Source of the DNA: Iphinoe sp. HA4291-MV1
GTDB lineage: Bacteria; Cyanobacteriota; Cyanobacteriia; Cyanobacteriales; Nostocaceae
Reading direction: 5' to 3'
Assembly: GCA_019359415.1 (NCBI GenBank)
Contig: JAHHHH010000076.1
Coordinates: forward strand, 1-36,864
Length of the DNA: 36,864 bases
Shown in pieces: positions 7,193 to 14,866 of this stretch. The first letter of the stretch is position 1. Each line of letters starts with the position of its first letter. The notes under the pieces were generated by a model. It had not been told where the DNA came from. It did not search any database and was given only the letters and a program-made list of their open reading frames with translations. Made by a program: the position numbers and the translations under genes.

Positions 7193-9223
7193 TTAATTTA
7201 TTGGCTCAACCACAGCTTTTAAACCGTTCTTATTAAGTATTTTCATTATGCTATCTGCGTTATAGCGAGTGCTGAAGACACCTACTTGCATCACTCCCTT
7301 ACCGCGCCAGACAGTGCGAAAAGCACTAGGGGCAAGGAATTTGACTAACTCTTGCTCCTTTTCATTTTGGACTTCGACCACGACGCGGTAACGTAAATTC
7401 ATTTGACCAACTCCCGCAGACGATGGGGATGAACTGTCAACATATGCTGTCGTTGAAGAACTTTGAGGTAGTGGCGCTTTTCGCATATTGCCAGTATTGC
7501 CCAAAGGGATATTGGAATTGGGAACGGGCAAAAGAGCTGCATTACCGACGGGTGCAGCTTCTAGTGTTGGCAATGAAGACTGTCTTTTACTTTGCACTCT
7601 TTGTACGGGTGCTGGTGCTACTTGGTTATACGAAGTTGTATTGAGTTGTGGTATTTGACGCCCAGATGGGGAAAAGGGAGGACGCGAAGCAGTCTGTTGT
7701 GAGTTCACCACGTCCCGATTTCCTTGTGTTCTCATATCAACAGTGTTACTTGCTGCTTGGGGTGCAGTGAATTCTACGATATTAGGAGAAACACGTACAT
7801 AATTTGCTTGTCGTGATGTATTAGATGTGTTTGCTTGTGATTGAATTGACCTTGTTGGAGCAACTTGTCGAGCTGTTCGTGTCCTAGTTAGAGATTGTCT
7901 GCTATAGCTTGTCAAGCTATTAGAAATTGGCAACCCAGGATTTTGAGAGGAAAGCAGTTTTTGAGAAGCAAGTGGCGTCGGACTGGCGTGGAGAACCCCA
8001 GCACGAAAATATCCTCCCCGTGTACCTATGTCCCCGCGTCTTTGTGTCCTTAAATTCCCTCCCCCAAGTCTCCCCATTCCTGTGTCTGCTACTGCTATTG
8101 TCCCAGTGAAATCTACCTTGCCATTAATGCGGTTGCGCTCAAGGGTATTGCCAAAAGCAGGAAAGATTTGCTTGGCAGCGCTGGCGTTGATGTCGTAGCG
8201 AGCATTGTTGCGAAACTCATTACCACCTGGTTCAGAGGCGATGCCTAAATTGGGGATCGCCTGAGAAATGGCTACCAACCCGTCTTCTTTGCTGCCTTGA
8301 ATGAGATTTTTCCTTAGTATTGGGCGAGCATTGGCTTGTACCACAATGCCACTTCTGTTGTCTTGAACAGAATTACCAACGACTATCGGTTGGGCATTGT
8401 GGGTAATATTAATACCAAAGCCTGTTCGTTGAAAAACGTTTTCCTGCACCTTGCTTCGAGAATTCCCGGAAATGGTCATTCCATTCGCCCCATTTTGATA
8501 AAAGAAATTGTTGCGAATGGTAGGTGTACTGTTGCCAGTAACGGCAATCCCATCTTGAGTATTGCCAGTAAAAGTACTTTCCACGATGACTGGACTACTG
8601 TATTCAATCCATAAACCGTAACCACGAGGGTTAGGATTGGTTACCGTTACGCCAGTCAACTTCGCTTGGTTTGCGCCCACAATAGTGACGTTTTGACCGC
8701 CAAAGACACGACTGAGGTAGGTATTCCCCCCTTGGATTATAATACCACGACCTTTACTGCGAGAGTCTCCTTGAATAGAAACATTTGGTTTGAGTATCAA
8801 AGGAAAACTCTCTCCTGTTTCGGCACTGTAAGTGCCGCTTGAGAGGATAATGACTGTATTGGAACCAGCAACTTGTAGCGCTTGGGTAATGGTTTTAAAA
8901 GGAGTGCCTTCACTACCATTGCCTACTTTGTCATCTCCAACACTTGGGTTGACAAAAAGCATGTTAACCTGAGACATTGTTCTGACGCCAGGCTGTCCCT
9001 GATCTGTTGTTCTGGGCATCTGAGCAATGGCGGCATCAAAGCTTGCGTCAAGCATTGCCATGTATGCCACTCCCATGCCAGTGGTAAAACACAAAACTAA
9101 GAAACGAAATACTAATAATATTGCGACATTGAGGAACGAATATGGTTTTTGACTCTTGGCAACTAGCTTTGCTGGTGTGTCGTTTCCGATATAAGATTTA
9201 GGAAAAACGTGGGGGTGAATCAC
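7193..9223 (-). CDS. DUF1565 beta-helix protein with SPOR-like C-terminus
   Basis: A 676-aa paralogue of the SLH-bearing DUF1565 protein. Residues ~32-58 are a hydrophobic segment preceded by lysines (signal peptide or anchor, possible cleavage near AAIAQM). Residues ~88-365 are the DUF1565/parallel beta-helix region (LFVNPSVGDDKVGNG, then repeated turns such as RNNFFYQNGANGM). Residues ~370-600 are a Ser/Gln/Asn-rich, probably disordered linker. Residues ~608-675 resemble a SPOR-type fold (YRVVVEV, then GVMQVGVFSTRYNADSIM), a domain that in known cases binds denuded peptidoglycan. This suggests a periplasmic or wall-associated protein. The long linker rather than the domains accounts for the size. 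The SPOR assignment is by pattern only. Confidence 0.85.
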   Translation of the reverse strand: MIHPHVFPKSYIGNDTPAKLVAKSQKPYSFLNVAILLVFRFLVLCFTTGMGVAYMAMLDASFDAAIAQMPRTTDQGQPGVRTMSQVNMLFVNPSVGDDKVGNGSEGTPFKTITQALQVAGSNTVIILSSGTYSAETGESFPLILKPNVSIQGDSRSKGRGIIIQGGNTYLSRVFGGQNVTIVGANQAKLTGVTVTNPNPRGYGLWIEYSSPVIVESTFTGNTQDGIAVTGNSTPTIRNNFFYQNGANGMTISGNSRSKVQENVFQRTGFGINITHNAQPIVVGNSVQDNRSGIVVQANARPILRKNLIQGSKEDGLVAISQAIPNLGIASEPGGNEFRNNARYDINASAAKQIFPAFGNTLERNRINGKVDFTGTIAVADTGMGRLGGGNLRTQRRGDIGTRGGYFRAGVLHASPTPLASQKLLSSQNPGLPISNSLTSYSRQSLTRTRTARQVAPTRSIQSQANTSNTSRQANYVRVSPNIVEFTAPQAASNTVDMRTQGNRDVVNSQQTASRPPFSPSGRQIPQLNTTSYNQVAPAPVQRVQSKRQSSLPTLEAAPVGNAALLPVPNSNIPLGNTGNMRKAPLPQSSSTTAYVDSSSPSSAGVGQMNLRYRVVVEVQNEKEQELVKFLAPSAFRTVWRGKGVMQVGVFSTRYNADSIMKILNKNGLKAVVEPIN

Positions 9224-9377
9224 TTTTACTGCACTCCTTCAACCAAAAAAACTTTTTATACTTTTGTGGACGTCGTAAATTAGTCAATAAGTTTACTCAC
9301 ATATTGACCTGTTCGCTCTTTTTGATACAAAGTTAAATTAGTTAAGAATCAATAGAGATGCGAAGCACATTGCCAAT

Positions 9378-10499
9378 ATGAAAGAGGCTGACTGTTACGA
9401 TGAGAGCACTAATGGGGTTGTTGTAATGGTCGAGCCATACAGCCAAACAGAGCAAATACAGCAAGTTGTTTTCCGCATTTTAGATGCAAATTTAGATCGC
9501 GCTCGTGAGGGTTTGCGAATCATTGAGGAATGGTGTCGCTTTGGGTTGAACGACGCCCAATTGGCTACGGAATGTAAAAAAGAGCGACAAGAAATAGCTC
9601 ATTGGCATACCGTTGAACTCCGGGCGGCGCGAAATACACCTGGCGATCCTGGGACTGAGTTGACCCATCCTCAGGAAGAGCAACGTACGAGCATCAAATC
9701 TTTGTTACAAGCTAACTTCTGCCGAGTACAAGAAGCTCTGCGAGTGCTGGAAGAATACAGCAAGCTTTACAACCCAAACATGGGGAAAGCTTGTAAGCAG
9801 ATGCGTTATCGCATTTATACTCTAGAAAGTACTCTGATGGGACATCATCGGCAGCAACTCCTATTGCGATCGCGTCTGTATCTTGTCACCTCCCCCAATG
9901 ATAAGTTGGTGGAAACCGTCGAAGCTGCCCTCAAAGGAGGATTAACACTGGTACAGTATCGCGACAAAACAGCCGATGATACTGTGCGCTTAGAACAAGC
10001 TAAAAAACTGCGGCAGCTATGCAACGCTTACGGCGCTATTTTTATTATCAATGATCGGATAGATTTAGCTCTAGCGGTAGATGCTGATGGGGTACATTTG
10101 GGACAACAAGATTTGCCTATTCCTATTGCCCGAGATTTACTTGGTCCTCACCGTTTGATAGGTCGCTCTACCACAAAAGCGGCAGAAATGCAAGCCGCGA
10201 TCGCTGAAGGTGCGGATTATGTCGGTGTAGGACCAGTTTATGCAACTCCGACAAAAGAAGGGAAAGCACCAGCTGGGGTAGAGTACGTTAGTTATGCGGC
10301 GAAAAATTGTTCAATACCTTGGTTTGCCATTGGGGGAATAGATCCAAATAACATTAATGAGGTCATCAACGCAGGAGCAAACCGTGTGGCTGTGGTGCGT
10401 AGTCTCATGCAAGCCGAACAACCCACCCTGGTAACACAATTTTTTCTATCACAGCTAACAAGTCCTATGAAACCAGAAGCTGGGATGTCTTATGTCTGA
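9378..10499 (+). CDS. thiE: Thiamine-phosphate synthase ThiE with N-terminal ThiD2 domain
   Basis: A 373-aa two-domain enzyme of thiamine synthesis. Residues ~30-150 (RILDANLDRAREGLRIIEEW) are the ThiD2-type domain, a family shown to phosphorylate HMP-phosphate. Residues ~165-355 are the ThiE TIM barrel, which joins HMP-PP to the thiazole phosphate. Its motifs are intact: QYRDK, INDRIDLA, DGVHLGQQD and GVGPVYATPTK. The first ATG (9378) is used; ATG 9426 (MVEPYSQ) would lose only 16 poorly conserved residues and is equally plausible. It overlaps thiS by 8 bp, which indicates an operon. I looked for a TPP riboswitch (THI box) upstream and saw none. Confidence 0.93.
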   Translation: MKEADCYDESTNGVVVMVEPYSQTEQIQQVVFRILDANLDRAREGLRIIEEWCRFGLNDAQLATECKKERQEIAHWHTVELRAARNTPGDPGTELTHPQEEQRTSIKSLLQANFCRVQEALRVLEEYSKLYNPNMGKACKQMRYRIYTLESTLMGHHRQQLLLRSRLYLVTSPNDKLVETVEAALKGGLTLVQYRDKTADDTVRLEQAKKLRQLCNAYGAIFIINDRIDLALAVDADGVHLGQQDLPIPIARDLLGPHRLIGRSTTKAAEMQAAIAEGADYVGVGPVYATPTKEGKAPAGVEYVSYAAKNCSIPWFAIGGIDPNNINEVINAGANRVAVVRSLMQAEQPTLVTQFFLSQLTSPMKPEAGMSYV

Positions 10500-10704
10500 T
10501 AGGATTACACTTGTTGTCAATGGAGAAACTCGTGGCTGCTTACCCCAAACACCTTTACCTGATTTACTCCAACAACTAGGTTTCAATCCCCGCTTGGTAG
10601 CAGTAGAATATAACGGCGAAATTTTACACCGTCAGTTTTGGTCCCAGACAAAAGTCCAACAGGGCGATCGCTTAGAAATAGTCACCATAGTTGGTGGTGG
10701 TTAA
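10492..10704 (+). CDS. thiS: Sulfur carrier protein ThiS
   Basis: A 70-aa ubiquitin-like sulfur carrier. It ends in the required Gly-Gly (IVGGG), whose C-terminal carboxylate is adenylated and thiolated to donate sulfur to the thiazole ring. The N-terminal strand ITLVVNGETRGC and the central LVAVEYNGEILHR block match the family, and the length is standard. The ATG lies inside the end of thiE (8-bp overlap), so the two are translated together. Its stop codon runs straight into the perfect 10-bp inverted repeat that separates it from the convergent glycosyltransferase gene. Confidence 0.93.
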   Translation: MSDRITLVVNGETRGCLPQTPLPDLLQQLGFNPRLVAVEYNGEILHRQFWSQTKVQQGDRLEIVTIVGGG

Positions 10705-10724
10705 GTTAACAAAGGTTAACTTAA
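10701..10724. terminator. Perfect 10-bp stem with 4-nt loop, shared by convergent genes
   Basis: TTAAGTTAAC (10701-10710) pairs exactly with GTTAACTTAA (10715-10724) around AAAG. It holds the stop codons of both thiS (10702-10704) and the convergent glycosyltransferase (10716-10718). It is AT-rich and has no long U-tract, so a bidirectional terminator is plausible but not certain. Confidence 0.55.
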
Positions 10725-11954
10725 CAAACATGAATAGCGAAACTCAGGAACGTAAATTGAGCGGTGTAAGATTTTGCGTCTAGCTAATTGTTTTCCTCTA
10801 CAACCGAGTTGTTCGCGCAGCTTTTGGTCTTGACATAACCGCTTGAAAGCATGAAAAACTTCATAGCCGGAATTGGGATTTACCAGTATGCCATTTTCCT
10901 CGTGGTGAATTGTATCTGCTACACTCCCCAAACCAGAAGCAATGACAGGTTTCCCAAAATAACCCGCTTCTAAAGCGACGATACCAAAACCCCCAACTCT
11001 GGGGGCTTTATTATCTCCCTGAGTCAGCATTGCAAGTATGTCACATGCTGCATAGTATCCGGTTAATTCCTGATCAGATACATGTCCAGCAAAATGGACT
11101 CGTCCTCGCACCCGCAAACGACTGGCTAAATTTTTCAGTGCAAACTCATAAGAACCTTGCCCACAGAGTATATAGTGAACATCCATCCCAAAAGTCAGTA
11201 GAAGTGTTAAGTTCTCAATCACGCGATCAAAACCTTTACGCTTCAGCAGCCGTCCTACAGAGAGAATGACGACTGCTGTTTCCGGAATACTGTATCCACT
11301 CCGCACCCGAACACGTAAATCATTCAGATCATCTTGAGAAGATGAGACACCAAATTTTTCTACTCTAACAGCGGGGTTAATGACATGGGTTGGTGTCGCC
11401 ACATGGAAATGAGCAGTCAAGGAATCTCGAGTATAGGAACTGTTACAAACAATCCCTTGGGCTCGTTTTAACGTGAATTCAAAGAAAGAACGCAGTATGG
11501 GGTTGCGTGATGGCTCAAGAATATCTTTTCCGTGGAGGTAAATAAAAAAGCGAATAGGGAGGATGTAACTCAATAGCAAAAGAGAAAGAAAATGGTAACC
11601 GTGACCCCACTCAATATAGCGGTAGTGATAGCGAAAATAGAGTTTGATGGCTAGCACAAATGACCAAACTGTATTGAGGAAAGCTTGCAGCATACTCCCC
11701 ACAAAACTACCATTCCAATGTCGAGAAACGGGCCAGCGGTGTACTGGAAACTTTTGCGCTTTGTCAAATAGCTTATCTCCCGAACAACTAGCCGTCAAAA
11801 CAATCACCCGTTCTGGGTCTTGCAAACAACGATTATAGATATACTCTTCAATTCCACCTTCTTTTGGTTGAAAGCTATGAGATATGACTAGGATGTCCGG
11901 ATATGACGCAGTTTTGTCTCGGATTGTTGCTCTTATGCGTGAAATATTTTCCAT
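10716..11954 (-). CDS. GT4-type glycosyltransferase
   Basis: A ~412-aa GT-B fold glycosyltransferase, probably transferring a nucleotide-activated sugar to a polysaccharide or lipid acceptor. The N-terminal half begins with DILVISHSFQPKEGGIEEY, the glycine-rich acceptor-side motif. The C-terminal half has the donor-side blocks VGRLLKRKGFDRVIE, then GIVALEAGYFGKPVIAS, which holds an E-containing loop of the GT4 EX7E type. I start at ATG 11954 (MENISRIR); a GTG at 11969 would add five residues. There are no membrane spans. No other polysaccharide gene is adjacent; the nearest is the sugar transferase 21 kb away. The acceptor is unknown. Confidence 0.87.
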   Translation of the reverse strand: MENISRIRATIRDKTASYPDILVISHSFQPKEGGIEEYIYNRCLQDPERVIVLTASCSGDKLFDKAQKFPVHRWPVSRHWNGSFVGSMLQAFLNTVWSFVLAIKLYFRYHYRYIEWGHGYHFLSLLLLSYILPIRFFIYLHGKDILEPSRNPILRSFFEFTLKRAQGIVCNSSYTRDSLTAHFHVATPTHVINPAVRVEKFGVSSSQDDLNDLRVRVRSGYSIPETAVVILSVGRLLKRKGFDRVIENLTLLLTFGMDVHYILCGQGSYEFALKNLASRLRVRGRVHFAGHVSDQELTGYYAACDILAMLTQGDNKAPRVGGFGIVALEAGYFGKPVIASGLGSVADTIHHEENGILVNPNSGYEVFHAFKRLCQDQKLREQLGCRGKQLARRKILHRSIYVPEFRYSCLLS

Positions 11955-11969
11955 TAGACATTTAATCAC

Positions 11970-13039
11970 TAAACGTCAAAATAGCATCAAAAATCTACAT
12001 GATCTTTTGTAACCTTTGTCATTCATACCTTTAATTAAAGTGAAGAGATTCAGATAATTTTGTTCCAAGTATCTTGGAGTTAACAACTACCTGACGCTCT
12101 CCCTTTACCAGAGACAAAATAAAATAGTCATTCATGATTCATAGCTAAGATAATTACTTGAATTATGAATTTCAATGGCTATTTCATTAATTTAGTCTTG
12201 TCATTGTTATGACAGCTAAAATATTTATCTTACTGGAAAATTATTTTAAACTTTGAAGATTTGAAAGCTTTCATCATACATACTGTTTCCGGTAGAGATG
12301 AAGCTACAAAAAAGATATAGACAAAAGTTAAAAATTCAAGTGAGAGTAAGGATGAAGATTAAAAGAGTTATGTACCTGCTAGAATAAGTTTCTACAGGTT
12401 AGTATAAAAAATTTCCAGATTTCATGCTGAACACTTCATATGTCAAATCGCTCCTCTGAAGATTTTTAAATCTAACTACTGTTAGTAGGATATCTGAAGA
12501 CCATTCAAAATGTATGCCAAAATGCCAAAAAGCTATTTTTCTTAATTGTCTTTTTTAAGAAAGCTTAAAATAAGTTTTTATCTAGTTTTTATCTATGGCA
12601 ATAAATAAGTTTTGTTAAATTTGTTACAAAAAAACAAAAAAATAGTAAAATATTAGAGAATTATGAAAATAGCTATGAAAAATTATTTGGAGCAAGTAAA
12701 AGTAAGTAAAAAAAGACTAATAAAGAAAAGTTATTTACATAATAAAAAACCAAGAAACTAGAGTTATAAGCTGATACTCACTTAAATGAGCAAACGGAAT
12801 TCGGAAAGTTCAATAGCTTGCGAGGTACGGTTATCTACTCCAGAAATCCCCCCAAAGCGTACTGCTCGTCCGATACAACAGACGGTAAATTGGAATTGTA
12901 GCCTATTGCTGGAGAGCTACTGCCAAGCAGCTACTCTGTGGGGCTACGGGCTGGCGTCATTGACCAAGCACAAGACTCCTACAGCATGGAGAGAAAAGAT
13001 AATCAATATAACCAATACTGTTCTTCAAGCGACTGTATC
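11970..13039. other. AT-rich gene-free stretch
   Basis: About 1.07 kb without a convincing gene. It is strongly AT-rich between 12000 and 12780 and contains only short frames, such as a lysine-rich 32-codon frame starting at 12663. A 97-codon frame at 12786-13079 overlaps the next gene and has no family features. I see no repeat with clear ends, no tRNA and no clear terminator. The last ~250 bp probably hold the promoter and leader of the DUF1517 gene. Confidence 0.5.
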
Positions 13040-14017
13040 ATGCGTAAAAAACTACAACAAGCTATCAAACCCCTTTTAAAATCTCTGTTCCTCCTATGCC
13101 TTGTTTTTACATTGGCATTTGGTCATACTGATGGAGCGCTAGCCGCCAGTGGGGGTAGAATCGGCGGTGGTTCCTTCAGAATGCCCTCAAGCCGCCCCTA
13201 CTCCTCTCCTCGTACCTATGCACCTCCGGGTGGTGGAGGTTACTATGCTCCCTATCCTGGTGGTGGTTTTGGTTTTCCGTTCCTAATTCCCTTCTGGGGT
13301 ATTGGGGGGGGATTTGGCGGTTTGTTTGGCATTTTAATTTTTATTGTGATCGCGAACTTTCTGGTGCAAAGCTTCCGTCGCGTCGCTTCTGGTGACAGAG
13401 AAGAAGTGGGCTACAGCAGCAATCCTGCTGTTTCCGTAACCCGTTTGCAAGTTGGCTTGTTAGCCAGCGCCCGTGGTTTGCAAACCGAACTCAACCACAT
13501 TGCTGAAACTGCTGATACGAACTCCCCAGAAGGTAGAGCAGAAGTCTTGCAAGAAGCGAGCTTAGCTTTGCTACGCCATCCAGAATATTGGGTTTACGCA
13601 GGTGGTGGAACTCAACAAGCTCGTTTAAATGCAGCTGAATCTCAGTTCAATCGTTTATCACTAGCAGAACGTAGCAAATTCACTGGAGAAACTCTTTCTA
13701 ATGTGAACAACCAGCTCAAAGCAGCCAATCCCAAAGATGCTTTACCTGCTGCTGATGAACTCAACAATCCAACTCGTCTCATCACCGAAGGTCCTGGAGA
13801 ATACATTATTGTAACTTTACTAGCTGCGACCTTAGGTAAATTCCAGCTAGGCGATATTAACAACGCTGACGATTTGCGTCAAGCTCTACGTCAATTTGGT
13901 AGTATGCCTGGAGACCAACTGCTTGCTATAGAAGTTCTTTGGACTCCACAAGCTGAAGGCGATACTCTCACCTCTGACGATGTGTTGGCGGAGTATCCGG
14001 ATTTGAAGCTGGTTTAA
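13040..14017 (+). CDS. DUF1517 family protein, secreted or membrane-anchored
   Basis: A 325-aa protein when started at ATG 13040 (MRKKLQQAIKPLLKSL), which gives a proper signal peptide with a hydrophobic core and a likely cleavage after GALAA. A Gly/Pro/Tyr-rich segment follows (SGGRIGGGSFRMPSS and similar). Next comes a hydrophobic stretch of about 20 residues (FGGLFGILIFIVIANFLVQSF), then the DUF1517 domain (VTRLQVGLLASARGLQTELN to VLWTPQAEGDTLTSDD). The family is found in cyanobacteria and chloroplasts and its function is not established. The Gly-rich segment and membrane span suggest thylakoid or plasma-membrane attachment. Starts further upstream would bury the signal peptide. Confidence 0.88.
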   Translation: MRKKLQQAIKPLLKSLFLLCLVFTLAFGHTDGALAASGGRIGGGSFRMPSSRPYSSPRTYAPPGGGGYYAPYPGGGFGFPFLIPFWGIGGGFGGLFGILIFIVIANFLVQSFRRVASGDREEVGYSSNPAVSVTRLQVGLLASARGLQTELNHIAETADTNSPEGRAEVLQEASLALLRHPEYWVYAGGGTQQARLNAAESQFNRLSLAERSKFTGETLSNVNNQLKAANPKDALPAADELNNPTRLITEGPGEYIIVTLLAATLGKFQLGDINNADDLRQALRQFGSMPGDQLLAIEVLWTPQAEGDTLTSDDVLAEYPDLKLV

Positions 14018-14048
14018 GGGTGTTGCATAGTAAAAGAATAACTTTTGT

Positions 14049-14080
14049 GGGGTGGGCAGAAAAGCCCGCCTCTATTTTTT
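14049..14080 (+). terminator. Rho-independent-type terminator after the DUF1517 gene
   Basis: GGTGGGC (14051-14057) pairs with GCCCGCC (14064-14070, one G-T wobble) around AGAAAA and is followed by TCTATTTTTT. It lies 34 bp after the DUF1517 stop. The stem also resembles a common dispersed GGTGGGC repeat. Confidence 0.6.
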
Positions 14081-14114
14081 CTAGCAAAGAAGTAATAATA
14101 TCATGTCCGGTTAA

Positions 14115-14858
14115 TTGCTTATAAATCCCGCACAACCCCACCCCGGTTTTGTCTTGCGCCAAAACCGCCCCTCCCTCTCGAATATACGCAGAAATAGACA
14201 AAATCAACTTGAGTCAGACATAAGTAGTTTTTTAGTCAACTACCAGCATGAACAAAAAGCTTATGAGGAAGTCGTTAATAGAATGATATCTGAGTATACT
14301 GCTTTTGAAGTATGTATATTGCGGGTAGAAAATGAGTCAAAAATTTTAGAAGTAAAAGCCTTCCAAGGAGTTTCAAAAGTTAAGTGGGAAAATAGAAAAA
14401 ATGAAGGAATAAAGTCAGGAGAAGGGCTAGTAGGAAAGGTGTTAGAGGGGAGTAGTCCGATAATTATTAAAAATATAAGTCAAAAAATAGATGAATTTAA
14501 AAATAAACATTGGATAATCGATAACCAATTTCAATCATTTGGTTGTTTTCCACTTGTTTATCAAAAAAAGGTTGTAGGAACACTTTCTTTATATACTGCA
14601 TACGAGTACGACTTCCATCCTAGCTGTCAGGAGTTTTTGAAGAGAGTAGGTTCTTTAATAGCTGCTTTCATAGGAAAGAACCAAGAAGAGCATAAGGTGC
14701 ATGAACTTGAAAAGTACCTTGATAGAGATCCAAATCAATTTATTGATAGGAATACCTTAAAAGAACAATTTAATTCTATATTTACAGATGTCGCTAACTC
14801 TAAAACTGAAACAGATTCTAGCAGTGACGCTTCCTCTGATTTGTCACTAGTTGACTAA
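14115..14858 (+). CDS. GAF-domain protein, probably 5'-truncated
   Basis: Residues ~45-190 read as a GAF sensor domain: KAYEEVVNRMISEYTAFEVC, EGLVGKVLEGSSPIIIKNI, FGCFPLVYQKKVVGTLSLY. A charged helix and an acidic Ser/Asp-rich tail follow. The body is AT-rich. The first ~70 bases are GC-rich, contain a perfect 8-bp hairpin (14144-14167) and encode no credible protein start. The only upstream start is TTG 14115; the first in-frame ATG (14283) falls inside the GAF domain. I infer loss of the 5' end, and perhaps of an N-terminal output or partner domain. It is convergent with the kinase gene, with only 8 bp between the stops. The ligand is unknown. Confidence 0.6.
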   Translation: MLINPAQPHPGFVLRQNRPSLSNIRRNRQNQLESDISSFLVNYQHEQKAYEEVVNRMISEYTAFEVCILRVENESKILEVKAFQGVSKVKWENRKNEGIKSGEGLVGKVLEGSSPIIIKNISQKIDEFKNKHWIIDNQFQSFGCFPLVYQKKVVGTLSLYTAYEYDFHPSCQEFLKRVGSLIAAFIGKNQEEHKVHELEKYLDRDPNQFIDRNTLKEQFNSIFTDVANSKTETDSSSDASSDLSLVD

Positions 14859-14866
14859 TTAAGATT

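Noticed and set aside
9224-9425. TPP riboswitch upstream of thiE
   Set aside because: The conserved CTGAGA core and the other THI-box segments are not visible in the leader.
12786-13079. 97-codon plus-strand frame overlapping the DUF1517 gene
   Set aside because: It has no family features, starts in AT-rich DNA and overlaps the signal-peptide region of a convincing gene in another frame.
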